A DNA stretch of 64,000 nt from Aphrocallistes beatrix (GCA_963281255.1 OY725500.1:1426001-1490000); one strand, 5' to 3'; positions 22,335 to 34,392 are shown, counted from the stretch's first letter. Numbers and translations are program-made. The notes: a model not told the origin generated them from the letters alone.

Positions 22335-23289
22335 TATATGCTAAATTATTTGTTTACATTTGTTTACAATAGTAATATAAAGTAAAAAAATAGGCTAGAG
22401 ACTGGCTCCCAACGGTTGACATGGAGTTTTTTATAGTGTAGAGTTCAAATATCTTATTTTAGAATCTATTTGATAAATAACTTGTTTATTTTTGTTTACA
22501 AAGTGTCTAATAAAATATCTACCTAATGTTATCAGCATCAACACACATGATGGTCACCTCCATATTATTACGTTATTATTAATCATCAATGGCCAATTGA
22601 TGATTAGTAGAGGATTAGAAAACAATCAACCGTTTCTTTGATGTTATCCTTAGGTGCCACAGAGCAATTCTGCGGACACATAGTGTCCGCAGCCGCGCAA
22701 CGCAAGTGAGCGAAGCGCACTTGTATATAATAATAATAGTTTTCATGGTTTATCTTAAATATTCTCTGAGTTATGTAGGATTTTGTTACATCTCACGACT
22801 TCTCTATAAATCGTGACAAAACCCTAGATAACTCAGAGAATATTGAAAGTAAACACGTGAAGTATTACTATACGTAATATAGGAAGTAGTAGCTTGCGAA
22901 TTGAATAGTATAATTTCTTAGTATCTACGATCTGTATTTTTTGAGTTATGGCTTGAAAAGTCAATTTTTCTGTCTCCATAGCAACTGAGGAATGCATAGA
23001 TATCCCAGTTAAGATTTTCAGACCTTTTGGATTAAGGCCTTCCGATTGTTGTTCTATCAAAAATTAAGCATTATAAATGCAGATAACGATGTTTAACATG
23101 AGCTCGAACAGCAGCATTTTTCACTCTAAAAAGAGCATATTGCGTAATCACACGATAACGTATCAACCTTTTGACAGCTGAATTGAATACTCCGATATGA
23201 TGTTTGTATATGGTAATAATACATTTCAAAGGTCTATCCTATACGGTTTTTGATTTATCGGTCTAATTATACTACCTAAAATTTGTATT

Positions 23290-23470
23290 AGGTCTATGGG
23301 CCATCTTCGAATCCAGGGGGGCTCAAGCCCCCCAGCCCCACCACAGCCACAGCTTCCTCTACTGCTCCACTGCCCGGCATTACGACCCCCACAGGCTCCA
23401 AACCTGGGGGTATGCCCCCCCCCAGGTATCCACACTTGGCGCCTATGGACCCTCGCTCCCCTAGATCCAC
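23290..23470. mobile_element. GC-rich MITE-like fragment
   Basis: Starts with the CTATGGGCCATCTTCG block seen inverted at 10845-10870 and has GGGGGGCTCAAGCCCCCC; it ends near CTTGGCGCCTATGG. Probably the same family as the short elements at 5269 and 10808. No target duplication seen. Confidence 0.5.
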
Positions 23471-23765
23471 ACCTGAGTCTTGTGCCTCCCATGTACTATT
23501 GTACTATTAATTAACATATTTACTTTTCGTTCCCTCTTGTTATTTACTACACTATCTGTTTGCTAACCGGATTCTATTTATATTGAGAGCGAGCTGATCG
23601 AGCAAAAAAACCTAAATGAGTTGATTTCTACTGGGGATATACTGTAAAATGTAGACATTTTATATCATGCAACTAAATTGCTGACTAAGTTAGAGTTAAG
23701 GAAAACTTTGTGGCGAAAATAAACCTGATGAGAGGAGAACATGCATTTCCTTAATCCCTCTACTT

Positions 23766-23955
23766 CAGGGGTCAGCAACCTATGGCACACGAGAACTAAA
23801 TTGACGGCACGGGGAGTTTAAAATCAGACCGACATTTATGTAAATTCAGTGATCGGCAGCTCAAAGCCGGCGTGCCACTGGCACACAAAAAAAGGTCATA
23901 AATATGTTGACATTATAGGAAACTGGCACACATTATTCAAAAGGTTGCCGGCCTT
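23766..23955. mobile_element. hAT-type MITE (GGGTCAGCAACCT ends)
   Basis: Left end CAGGGGTCAGCAACCTATGG, right end inverted AAGGCCGGCAACCTTTTG, with GGCACAC copies inside both ends. This end style is common among hAT MITEs. Flanking duplication not clear. Confidence 0.6.
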
Positions 23956-24407
23956 AGAACCTCAACTTGACTTAATATCCTATATTTCCCTTTTTAAGTA
24001 CCCGCTCAAAAGGCTGAATTTTCCAGGGAGGTGGGGGGTAAGGTCTAAAAAGCAAAAAATTCCGGGTTACCGCCCCGGATTCCTTAGAAGAAAGACTGAT
24101 CTCGAGTGCAGGGGAAGCAGGTTTGAGAGAATGAGACAAAACCTTATATCTAATTAGTTCTCATGCAACCAGTTTAAAATTACATTAAACTCACTTTACT
24201 CTAATTTGACAAAATCTGTCTTAATAACTATCGCGGCTCGGTCGATTTGCTACAGGAATTATTTATTAAAAATAACCATTAAACCCACATAAATAAGCAA
24301 ATATCCATCTAAAGATAATTCTCACACTCCATCACAACCACTGTTACTTTCATGCATAATCAGTGAAATAGTATAATGAAAATACGATTCTCAATTTTTT
24401 GAAAACA

Positions 24408-25003
24408 TTATATACCGTTACATCCTTTCAGCATTAGCACAGTGTCTCTTGAACACCTTTCCCTATTTATCTTGCACCAGTATAAATTCTCCACTTCTTT
24501 AACAGCAGTTGGCCATTGATTATACTGCACAGCGTTTTTGAGTTTGATGAAGGATGAGACCGTTGGTCCGATGGAGTAGACAGCATCCACTAGAATAGCA
24601 AACTCGCACGGGCAAACTTTATTTCCGAATGCGTAGGAAGCCAGCTGACTTGCAATCCTGAAAGTAGATTTGAATAGAGAAGCACACTGCATGCTGCTTA
24701 AGCACTGCAGCTGTGAAGTGATTTTATTCCAGTCTCCTCCGACTTGTTCTATTTCAGTCTTAGCTCTCGGGAAGCTAAGATTGTATCCATAGCAGATGAA
24801 TAGATCAGGAGTTGAGTAGCGTTTGAATGCGCATAGATTCAGCTTTTCAAGTCCTTTGATAAGAGTTTCAGCATCTTCACAGCCAACCTGCTGTCTGCCT
24901 ATCAAATGTAATAATCTGTAAAAAGCAGACTCAAGGCTATTAAAAAAGGAGTGGTCCGTATTCAAACTTTGAAAAAACGGAGAATCAATGTTTGTTTGAG
25001 CAC
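24408..25003 (-). pseudogene. Phage-type (GH24-like) lysozyme exon
   Basis: GH24 enzymes cleave peptidoglycan. After a plausible acceptor (CAG, complement of 25004-25006) the exon reads to a stop at 24408. Family landmarks in order: LIKGLEKLNLCAF, where the Glu aligns with the catalytic Glu of phage-type lysozymes; LFICYGYNLSFPRAKTEIEQ; CLSSMQCASLFKSTFRIA; CEFAILVDAVYSIGPTVSSF; LKNAVQYNQWPTAVKEVENL; WCKINRERCSRD near the C-terminus. Ten or so cysteines suggest an extracellular, disulphide-bonded product. The exon is uninterrupted. The 5' exons and signal peptide are not found: foldback F debris starts at 25070, so the copy is probably truncated, though a distant first exon cannot be excluded. 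The family is bacterial or phage in origin but also known from amoebae and some invertebrates. Confidence 0.7.
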
Positions 25004-25069
25004 CTGACGGTAAATTATTTATATTGGAAAGTTATTCGAAATAAAGTCCTCAGGACCCTTCCCTTGTAT

Positions 25070-26221
25070 CCAAATGCCAATTCTTTGTCTCCATATCAAC
25101 TGAGGAATGCATAGACAGTCCAGTTAAGATTTTCATATTTTTTTAATTAAGACCCTTCTATTGTTGTTCTATCAAAAAATCAAGCATTAGAAATGCAGAT
25201 AACGATGTTTTAAATGAGCTAGAACAGCAGCATTTTCGCTCTAAAAGGAGCCTATTGCGCAATCACATGATGACATATCAACTTTTTGACAGCTGAATTG
25301 CATGCCCTGATACAATGTTTGTAATGGTAATATTACCTTTCTTCTTTTGATTTATCGGTCTAATTAAATTTTGACTATGTTAAAACTGGCCTTCTATTTT
25401 TCAGCCCTTTTCGGTGACATACACGGCCGTGTATTATGTACAGGGTGGCTTTTAAATTCTTTCCCAAGCTTGATTAGGTATAAAATTTCTTATACTCAAA
25501 CAATCTTAGTTATTATGGTATTTAGAGATTGTAATTCAAATATTCTCAATGATTTTAAAAGATTTTTCGAATCTAAGACCTAGAACTGTATTTTGTATGG
25601 TGAGTTTTGTGGAGAAAATATGTGTCCTGGCGCGCAGCGAAATTCGAGAAACAGGGCCACTGCTTTTGTAAAAAATGTCTCTATAGTCGATGTTCCATGA
25701 CGATTTAGCACCAGATACCTTTCATTCACCATGGAATTATTCCACAAATCCATTGAATTCATTATCAGAAACGAGATAAAGTTATTATTTCACGTGTTCA
25801 AATTAGGTATATTTTGCAAAATCACCCAAAATGGCACTTTTTTTCACATCACCAAAAATCTGATCCAAATGTTTCTCAATATATACTGATCTAAACATCT
25901 TATATTTCTACAAATTTAGAGTGTTCGAGGAAAATGTGAGAGCTAATTTGTCCTAGAATTTGAAGACTCTAGAATGATAATTTGAAAAGCAGTGGGCCCT
26001 GATTCTCGAATTTCTCTGCGCGCCAGGACACATATTTTCTCCACAAAACTCACCATACAAAACACAGTTCTAGGTCTTAGATTCGAAAAATCTTTTAAAA
26101 TCATTGAGAATATTTGAATTACAATCTCTAAAGACCATAATAACTAAGATTGTTTGAGTATAAGAAATTTTATACCTAATCAAGCTTGGGAAAGAACTTA
26201 AAAGCCACCCTGTAGGTCATG
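25070..26221. mobile_element. Foldback element F, right-arm copy, split by a family B MITE
   Basis: Matches the right arm of the F copy at 52274-53292 from CTGAGGAATGCATAGACA to the terminal (A)GGTCATG, with the B element at 25441-26212 inserted at a TA. The X-box-like palindrome is degraded here. Confidence 0.75.
25441..26212. mobile_element. TA-target foldback MITE, family B
   Basis: TA at 25439-25440 and 26213-26214; ends CAGGGTGGCTTTTAA and TTAAAAGCCACCCTG; same body as 11278-12033. Confidence 0.88.
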
Positions 26222-27195
26222 GCACAACGCATTCTTTGGAGAGCTAATTAGAGAAATTTCAGGCAATACTCATTGTTCTTTTGAGACTAAAATGATTGGC
26301 TCATGGAAACCAATCATTACTTGACTTTTCTGCCATTTATATATCTTAAATCTAGGATCAAATTGTACTTTACTGTGGGCTATCCCACCATTACATATCG
26401 TTTCGTTTGTATTATCTGAAATATCGTTTCGTTTGTATTATCTGAAATTGTTAGCAGGTACGTCCGAAGGGGTCTCATGTGGACATGAATTCTTCGCCAG
26501 CCGCGCAGTGCAAGCAAATGTAGCGCGTTTGTATAGATTAATAACCTTCCGTATATACGTCGTACAAGTATATAAGAGCACTTTTGAAGTGTAGATGTGC
26601 ACATCAGTTTTTTCGAGTAATTCCATCACTTTCGGTTTATTAAAAGTATATCATGTTTTTTAACTCCTTCCCTACAAAGCTATTTAAAAGTATTAATTGA
26701 TCTCAATGGCTAAATAGAGTACAAGCGCGCTTCGCGTGTTTAGGATATTTTAGTCAGAAAATCAAAGATATTTCGTTTACCAGGGGGTGCGAAAGTTTAT
26801 TATGAAAGCTGGGGTGCGAAAGTCTAAAAGGTTAAGAAACACTATACTAGAGTAACAATAACATACCATATGCTTGCTCGATTGTTAGCTGAAATGAGAT
26901 GTGAAAAATATGTGACATCAAAAGTAGAATAAACAGCTTCATTTGAATCTTGTTTCTGTATATTTCCTCTAGGTGCTAGGAGATAAGAATTAAGAAAGAA
27001 TTAAACATATATTTGCACTATGAATGTTAAGCATGAGTGAGTGGAAATTGATGCGAGTTAAAACAAAATTTGAGTGTTTAATTAATAACCCACCCTTGGC
27101 AATGTAAATCCTTTTTGTCAATATGGTTTTGGGGTCCATTTGAAAATAGAAAATTTCTGAAAACCCTCGATGGTGATGGGGTCTATGAGGCTCTA
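26222..27195. other. Intergenic with Helitron-like 3' stubs
   Basis: Remnants of the D1/D2 GC-rich terminus at about 26490-26540 (CCGCGCAGTGCAAGC...GCGCGTTTG) and 26721-26740 (CAAGCGCGCTTCGCG). A CAGGGGGTGCGAAAG / GGGGTGCGAAAGT pair at 26781-26830 may be a hAT scrap. No gene. Confidence 0.5.
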
Positions 27196-28133
27196 AAGTG
27201 AAGATCACCTCTGACTCTGGGGTCTTTTTAGACCCTAAAGTGGAGACCACCTCTGACTCTGGGGTCTTTGGGGACCCCAAAGTGAAGATCACCTCTGACT
27301 CTGGGGTCTTTTAAGACCCCAAAGTGAAGATCAACTCTGACTCTGGGGTCTCTGTGGACCCCAAATTGAAGATCACCTCTGACTCTGGGGTCTCTGTGGA
27401 CCCCAAAGTGAAGATCACCTCTGACTCTGGGGGTCTTTTTAGACCCTAAAGTGGAGACCACCTCTGACTCTGGGGTCTTTGGGGACCCCAAAGTGAAGAT
27501 CACCTCTGACTCTGGGGTCTTTTTAGACCCTAAAGTGGAGATCACCTCTGACTCTGGGGTCTTTTAAGACCCCAAAGTGAAGATCACCTCTGACTCTGGG
27601 ATCTCTGTGGACCCCAAAGTGAAGATCACCTCTGACTCTGGGGTCTTTTAAGACCCCAAAGTGAAGATCACCTCTGACTCTGGGGTCTCTGTGGACCCCA
27701 AAGTGAAGATCACCTCTGACTCTGGGGTCTTTTAAGACCCCAAAGTGAAGATCACCTCTGACTCTGGGGTCTCTGTGGACCCCAAAGTGAAGATCACCTC
27801 TGACTCTGGGGTCTTTTAAGACCCCAAAGTGAAGATCACCTCTGACTCTGGGGTCTCTGTGGACCCCAAAGTGAAGATCACCTCTGACTCTGGGGTCTCT
27901 GTGGACCCCAAAGTGAAGATCACCTCTGACTCTGGGGTCTTTTTAGACCCCAAAGTGAAGATCACCTCTGACTCTGGGGTCTTTTTAGACCCCAAAGTGA
28001 AGATCACCTCTGACTCTGGGGTCTTTTTAGACCCCAAAGTGAAGATCACCTTTGATTCTGGGGGCTTTTAAGACCCCAAAGTGATGATCACCTCTGACTC
28101 TGGGGTCTTTCTATACCCCAAAGTGGAGATCAG
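27196..28133 (+). repeat. 42-bp tandem array, about 22 units
   Basis: The unit is GGGGTC + a 6-base loop + GACCCC + AAAGTGAAGATCACCTCTGACTCT. The GGGGTC/GACCCC stem is kept while the loop varies (TTTTTA, TTTTAA, TCTGTG, TTTGGG). Because 42 is a multiple of 3, long frames stay open on both strands; these are by-products, not evidence of a protein. The same family lies inverted at 57826-59262. Confidence 0.95.
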
Positions 28134-29390
28134 TTTCGGCGCGTAGAAAAATAGTTGCGCCCATTTAGGCGTATGACTTCGGAAAGCTGGATAAAACCCT
28201 GCCCCTGGTGGTTCACAATAAGCGACCCTGACTGAGATCAGATGTTCGCATACCTTCAGCTGACTTCGTTTTAGCGCTCTCACCATAATAAACCATTTAT
28301 ACTCCTACATATCACCAGTTCCCTCCCATAGCCTTCTTATTCTTCGCCGACTTGTTCGGCTGCTTCTTCAGGATGTATATAAAATTGGGAGTTCCAATTA
28401 ACACTCAAATATGAAGGACAATTGAGGAATTGATTGGCTTTGGCATTTTCCGAAGACCAGACGTTTTCATCCTGGGGAATATCGCAATTAAGTATTTTAT
28501 CTTCGTCACAGAAATGTCTCACATAGATGAAGACTCTCGCCAATTTCTATGCATAATCTCTATGGAGAATGAGCGTTATCTTCCCATGCGGATTCGCATG
28601 TCAGACAAAACCGTTTTTATATAATTATTAAATAAAAAAATATGAGAGATATCAAGAAACTAATTATTCCAACGTGTAGCGGAGGATTTGGAAATTCATA
28701 TATCTTGCTCAAAAATTATATGGTGACCATGGATGGGTACATTTTGTCCATGTCAGAGATAGCAGTTAATAACTTGAAAAATATCCATCTAAAATTATTT
28801 TCTTTAAATACAGTTAATGTCTACCCTTGGGATTATTTAATAATTATATAATATATATTCTGTTTAAAATTTCAGATAAAAATATGCACTTTTGAGAATG
28901 TTGCGTATTTCTAAGTACATACGTGGTATTGTTTTGAATACTGTTAATTAAAACCTGCGGGTGGCTAAGTGATTTTTTCTATTTATAGTCAGACCGCAAA
29001 CTTGTATGGCTTTCCCGCCCAAAATGGCTTAAACAGGAAATGACGCAGCAAAACACCTCGCCAATACGCGGGTTTAAGCATCCCAATTCAACTAGTATAC
29101 TAAAAATAAATACATGTTACATCACAATGGCTTCTTCTTAGAAGTAATCATGGCAATAGGCAAATCCTATGTGCTTGTATATAATGCTAGATTTCGTCTT
29201 GATTGTCATTTTCACTATCTTACATTATTTCTGCATTTATTTTTTCATCTATTCCAATCATTCTACTATCATTCTCTACTTCTTTCCTTAATTAATTAAA
29301 TTCATTTTCTATCTATCAATATCGATCTTGGATAAGGTAAGTTATTAAACTTCATATTTTCTAATGTTATTCTCGTGAAGCTATAAATAA
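28134..29390. other. Unassigned region
   Basis: Short frames of 60-70 codons occur on both strands around 28337-28850 without recognisable domains. At 29337 there is a strong donor-like GGTAAGTTA and at about 29403 an acceptor-like TTCTTTATAG, a possible 66-base intron in front of the ORF at 29403, but the frames on the two sides do not join cleanly. Confidence 0.35.
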
Positions 29391-29402
29391 TTGTTCTTTA
29401 TA

Positions 29403-29642
29403 GGTGTGCCTGTAAATTTTAACAACGACAAATTCCTAGAAACACTATTGTTCCTTGGGTTTGACGATTTTCCAACACTGAAATGTGTCCTACAAAAGTA
29501 TAACAGGAGTAAAGCCGATTCAATATGGGGAAAATTAGCATCTATTATTTTCGTGGTTAATCGAGATAATAAGCGATCTTTTCTTACCGCCAGATGGAGG
29601 CATAATAGTTTAAATATTCAGGAGATACTGAGTGGAAAATGA
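29403..29642 (+). CDS. Unrecognised ORF, possibly an exon
   Basis: About 79 residues after a candidate acceptor: GVPVNFNNDKFLETLLFLGF and later ARWRHNSLNIQEILSGK. The mix of residues looks coding. No family is recognised. Its stop overlaps the start of the next ORF (ATGATG). Confidence 0.35.
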   Translation, partial: GVPVNFNNDKFLETLLFLGFDDFPTLKCVLQKYNRSKADSIWGKLASIIFVVNRDNKRSFLTARWRHNSLNIQEILSGK

Positions 29643-30240
29643 TGTCCGGATTGAGTGAGTTGAGTAATTCTTTTGATAGCGCGATAGGCCATGCTAGAGA
29701 TAGTGTAGAATTAGCCAGTGATTTAGATCTTGTAGTGTTAGGTAGTGGTATCAGTTTAGAACATCCTAGTTTAGGAAATTTAGAACGTGTACTTTTCGAT
29801 GATATAGTAGTTAGTATCTGGGCATCAGGTTGTGAGAGCAGCGTTGCACGCGGGCCGAAATTTGTAGCTGCGTCCAGCAGCTAAATCTTCCGCCCGCAAG
29901 AAGCCCAAAACTAAATTATTCGGCCCGCATGAAGCCCGCATAAATATTTTTGGCCCACTTTGTAAGTTACTAACTATAGAGAGACACTTAGGGAATATTT
30001 TTATGGGAGTGAGTTTCTGCAAACACAAATAAGTGGAAATTAACAAAGTTCCATAGTATTCCTTAATTTTTACCTCGTGACAGTTAAAAACATCGTCTCG
30101 GTTGTCATCACAGGGAGCCCTGCCAAGATTTCCCTCCCGCGGAGCCCGCAAACTATCATATTCGGCCCGCGTGCAACTCTGTGTGAGAGTGGTGAACTAA
30201 TTTCTAAGTATCATACGTCAATTTCTCCACCCGACTAAGA
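29639..30240 (+). pseudogene. Unrecognised ORF interrupted by a hAT MITE
   Basis: Frame begins MMSGLSELSNSFDSAIGHAR and is rich in Ser, Leu and acidic residues. A hAT MITE with its 8-bp duplication enters after WASGCES. The same frame continues on the far side for about 17 residues to a TAA near 30240. Function unknown; the ORF may itself belong to an old element. Confidence 0.35.
29839..30181. mobile_element. hAT-type MITE, 8-bp target duplication
   Basis: 343 bp, ends CAGCGTTGCACGCGGGCC and (inverted) CAGAGTTGCACGCGGGCC, flanked by TGTGAGAG at 29831-29838 and 30182-30189. Several GGCCCGC words inside. A close relative is at 51150-51524. Confidence 0.92.
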
Positions 30241-31934
30241 TGAGCCCGAAGGTTTTTTCTGGCACGGTAACAATAGCGATAGTGCAATCTGGTTGGAATC
30301 ATTAAAATTCAAAACAGAAGTGCTAGCTAAAACTACCGTACTATATCAGACGTGTAGCATCCACAAGTCTTCTTCATTATCCCATAGCACTCCGAAATGA
30401 GGCTAACTACGCTCTGGCTATTAGTGTTTATTAGTGGAATCTTTATTTTATATAAAAAAGTACGTATGCATTGCTAAGTTAGCCCGTTATATTGAATAAA
30501 ACTAATTCATAGATTTCTTCAAATTTATTTTTAGTTCAGATCCTATAGCAAGATGCCCTTTTGTCGTGTAAGGTAATATAATGTTGTGAGCTCTTGTGCA
30601 AGATCCTCTTTGGGGACTTGTCCCTTTCTGCATTGTTGGAATATCGACTCTATTAGACAACGGGGAAACGGGTTGGAACCCCTGGTCTAGGTAGGGGCAT
30701 GTAAAAATTGATCGACCCTTTTAGGTGTTAAATTATAAACATAAGCCCAATTTTCTATGAAAGAATAGTCCCCCGGACCAATTCTTCCTGAAAGAACGGT
30801 CCTCCGGACCAAAACTTTCAGCATAGGTTTTTTCAAACGACCAAATTTTCGTGACAGTCCTGGTACTACCTCTTTTCTGACCAAGTTTCGTTCATCTACA
30901 GTGTTATTCAACCTTTCTCCAATCTTTCTAAGTCTAGATTAAGGGGGCTTTGTTTTGTTTTCAGGAGACGAGGTTTGTATTCCTTGCACCAGTTTCCAAT
31001 TTAAGTCAACCCACTTCCCCCCAAGGATTTTATTGTGAATCATACGATCACGCCTTGTCTGTCAAGTAGTCCCTCGAAGGGAAGTCTAAAAAGTCACTGC
31101 TCTACTCCTTTCTGATCATTAGGAAGTCTCTAAGTTATATTATTCTTGAAGCCTTCCTTTATCATATTCTCCCCTCGACGATCTTCTTGATTAAATCGTG
31201 AGATAACATTCAATTCATTCTAGAAGGAAGGAGGGTGTTAGTTGAATGTGACAATCAATACAAAAAGTGGGTGAAAAGTGTTAAATAGGTAAGTAGATGA
31301 AAATTATTTTCCTTTTATGCTCTTTTCAAGTTATTTTGAACTAGAATATCTATGCACGAGGATATGATGACCATTGCTCAGCTGTAACTCATGGAGCTGC
31401 TACTGGGTAGTTTCGTCCCTTCCAGGGGATCATCAAGAGGGTCAATTTCGGTCTATTTCTCGTTTTTAGACCAAATAAATCGTTCTGTCACTTCCCACTA
31501 GCAGGGGAAGCACAAATCCGCACTTCTGGGATGAAGAAAACTCATAACTTAACTCACTCTGAATGTCATCACCTCATATATTTAACTCCTTGTTATTGTC
31601 ACACTTTCGTACTGCAGCAAGTGAGCCGAAGACCTGCAATACTGCAAAACACCGACCCCTCTACATACTACTCTGGATACCAAACAGAAAAATCAGTTTC
31701 CCTCCGGTCGAGCTGAACCTACATCCTACAAATAAAGGTAGGAAAACTCATAACACAGGGCAATATTCATTTGTCTCATTTCCTTTTTGTGTCTCTTTCC
31801 TCCTCATTTCCTATTTGTTATCCTTTTTTCCTTTGTATCATTTTCTCCTTCATGTCCTTTTCCCCAAAGTGAAGCGGTGTGCTTTTGGAATTTATTGATG
31901 AGTGTTCAATGAATTTTAATGAGAATCTAAAACA
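30241..31934. other. Intergenic, no gene seen
   Basis: No convincing coding or RNA gene. Repeated GAACGGTCCTCCGGACC / GAATAGTCCCCCGGACC words at about 30760-30800. Two overlapping frames of 60-110 codons at 31531-31898 are low in complexity (Pro, Ser, Leu, Phe) and not supported. Confidence 0.45.
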
Positions 31935-32495
31935 GTGGTTCCCAAACTTTCCTAACTCACGTACCCCTTCGAGATAAGAGAATTTCCCGCGTACTCCTGT
32001 GAAAAAGTATAGTTGAGTTTATTATATTAATGTTTATTTTGCTAGAAAGAATTGCTTTGAGGAGTAGAATTATATATTATAATAAATTACGTGTCTCAAT
32101 GAGATAGTTGCGATTCCGGCGAAGTATTTGCAACTGTGGACGCTCAATGTTATTGATATTGATTGAAGTAAAACCATATTTAATATATTCGTCGGAATAC
32201 AATCGTCTTTTCTTTCCAGATGCCATTAAGAATCAGGGTACGATATTGCAGAATAAGAATGTAAAACAAAGTATAGACTATCTATTTATATGAATCACTG
32301 AAATATGATATTTATATAAAACACGAATGAATATATACGTAAGTATACATTGTATCACAGTAAGTTTTTAACGCCAACATTATTATTATTCGTCAACTTG
32401 AATCTACAAATTATAGTTACCAATAATCTATGATATCTCGATTAAGCAGTTCGCGTACCCCTTACAAAATGGCTCGCGTACCTAGTGCCTGAGTT
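31935..32495. mobile_element. Possible hAT-type element fragment
   Basis: Begins CAGTGGTTCCCAAACTTTCC with CACGTACCCCTT, and near 32450-32485 GCGTACCCCTT and CTCGCGTACC recur. The left end is typical of hAT MITEs; the expected inverted right end is not found. Confidence 0.4.
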
Positions 32496-32756
32496 TCAAT
32501 ATACGTACTATATGTGATGGGTGTTATTATTAAGCTCATTATTATTGACTTTGAAATTAAAATCCACATTTTCTGTTGTTTATATGATGTCTTTTCGTCA
32601 AATATTAATAGGATAGTTCGCTATACTGTTTTTTAAATTGTAACCTTAGTGGTCCATTATTTACTATTTAGCAATCTATGAGAGACATAATTTAGTCCTT
32701 ATTAAAGTTCATTATTGCTGAAGGTACACGTACTTCTATCTTCTTACACATGTGTA

Positions 32757-33682
32757 TCTTATATATTAAAACGCTAGGATTTTTTTTTTTTTTGTTTGTC
32801 CGAATTGATTGAAGAATTGGCAAGTCGTAGAGATACGAAAATTGGCATGCAGGTGTCAAATGATGAATCTATGATCAAGTTCTAAGATCTAAGCGAAATT
32901 TTCACACCTGCAAAAAAAATGGAAAACTTTTTTACACCTTTTCTATACAATACTATGTACAGCTTCACTCTCACAATAGAAATCATTATACGACAATATT
33001 GTAGGCTGTAATTGTAATTACTACTTCAAAGCAATAACTTTTATGGATGTGTCAATTATATATTATAGTGTATGGCAGTTAAAAAGGTTATTTGTATATT
33101 TTCACACCTTTATATACATATTTTCACACGATTTGACGAATTTTGAAAATTATGCTAGAAACTAGCTTCCAACGGTTGACATGGGGTTTTTAGGGGTGTA
33201 GATTTCGAATATCATATTTTCGAGTAGATTTGAAAATTCAACGGTTGACATGGGGTTTTCAGGGGTGAAGATTTCGAATATCTTATTTTCGAGTAGATTT
33301 GAAAATTAATTTGTTCACTTTTGTTTACAATAGATACATAAAGTAAACAAATCTCAAAAATATACTAGAAACTAGCTCTCAACGGTTGACATGGGGTTTT
33401 CAGGGGTGTAGATTTCGAATATCGAATTTTCGAGTAAGTTTGATAATTAATTTGTTTACTTTTGTTCACGATAGATACATAAAGTAAACAAATTTTAAAA
33501 AATAGGCTAGATATTTTCGGATCGATGTGAGAATTTTTTTGCTAACCTTTGTTTAAAATATTCATATGAATTAAAAAAATCCCAGAATAGGTTAGATTGA
33601 GTATATCTAGGCCCCCGCAGTGCGACTCTGCGGACACACAGTGTCCGCAATCCGCGCAGCGCGAGCAAGCGATGCGCGCTTG
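32757..33682 (+). mobile_element. Helitron-like element D2, first of a head-to-tail pair
   Basis: Begins TCTTATATATTAAAACGC after A (32756), ends GATGCGCGCTTG. Contains D2 landmarks and three or more copies of the ~130-bp TTGACATGGGG repeat. Directly followed, without any spacer, by the 5' end of the next copy. Confidence 0.8.
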
Positions 33683-34392
33683 TTTTATTTAAAACACTTT
33701 TTTTTTTTTTGTCCGAATTGATTGAAGGATTGGCAAGTCGTAGAGATACGAAAATTGGCATGTAAGTGTCAAATGATGAATCTAGGATTAATTTGAAAAT
33801 CTAAGCGAAATTTTACACCTTTTCTATACAAAATAAATGACTACACTATCACAATAGAAATCATTGCACAAGCACGACACTACAATAGATCGTCATTCTT
33901 ATTAATACTTCAAAGCCACAACTTATGTTTGATATCTTAAATGTATTATAGTGTATAGCAATAAAAATATTATCTGCCTATTTTCACACCTTTATATACA
34001 TATTTTCACACCATTTGATGAATTTTGAAAATAATGCTAGAGACTAGCTTCCAACGGGTGACATGGGGTTTATAGGGATGTAGATTTCGAATATCATATT
34101 TTCAGATCTATATGATAAATTATTTGTTTACATTTGTTTAACCCCAACTTGACGAGGAATGTTGAATTGAAAGTGAAAGTTAATTGAAAGTGAATTGAAA
34201 TTGAAAATGAAAGTGGGGTCATTTCTATTTATACCTTTGACCCCACGTCAAATTAGGGTTAAAATAGATACATAAAGTTAAACAAAAATTACAAAAATAG
34301 GCTAGATTGAGTTACTTCAGGCGCCCGCAGGGCGACTCTGCGGACCCATAGTGTCCGCAAGCCGCGCAGCGCAAGCAAGTGAAGCGAGCTTG
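33683..34392 (+). mobile_element. Helitron-like element D2, second of a head-to-tail pair
   Basis: Begins TTTTATTTAAAACAC right after the CTTG of the previous copy and ends GAAGCGAGCTTG before T. Holds a TTAA-flanked MITE at 34142. Confidence 0.8.
34142..34258. mobile_element. piggyBac-type MITE with GAAA-rich body
   Basis: 117 bp between TTAA at 34138-34141 and 34259-34262, ends CCCCAACTTGACG and CGTCAAATTAGGG. Body has many GAAAGT words; same family as 4129-4244. Confidence 0.8.

Larger units (their letters stand above)
20450..22723 (+). mobile_element. Helitron-like element D2 with nested piggyBac MITE and mariner
   Basis: Begins TTTATATATTAAACCGC after an A and ends GCGCACTTG before a T. 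Contains the D2 landmark GAAGAATTGGCAAGTCGTAG and TTGACATGGGGTTTT repeats. A TTAA-flanked MITE (20574) and a TA-flanked mariner (21148) have entered it. The final part before the 3' hairpins differs from other D2 copies. Confidence 0.75.
19394..23268. mobile_element. Foldback element F, copy 1, split by two Helitron-like elements
   Basis: Starts CATGGCCTACTTAATA as in the complete copy at 52274-53292. Its left arm is at 19394-19536, 20122-20449 and 22724-22800; the right arm is at 22800-23268. The two gaps are exact insertions of D1 and D2 between an A and a T. The right end is lost at about 23268. A GTTGCTATGGAGAC palindrome is kept at 22972-22985 (complement). Confidence 0.8.

Noticed and set aside
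23226..23514. Pro- and Gly-rich ORFs on both strands
   Set aside because: They fall in a GC-rich MITE-like fragment; composition explains the open frames.
26990..27545. Repeat-derived ORFs at the left edge of the first array
   Set aside because: They are frame shadows of the same minisatellite.
27196..28133. CRISPR-like array
   Set aside because: Units are joined without unique spacers, the unit is 42 bp throughout, and the surroundings are eukaryotic. It is a minisatellite.
31531..31898. 111-codon plus-strand ORF
   Set aside because: Low-complexity, no domain, no splice context; probably chance.
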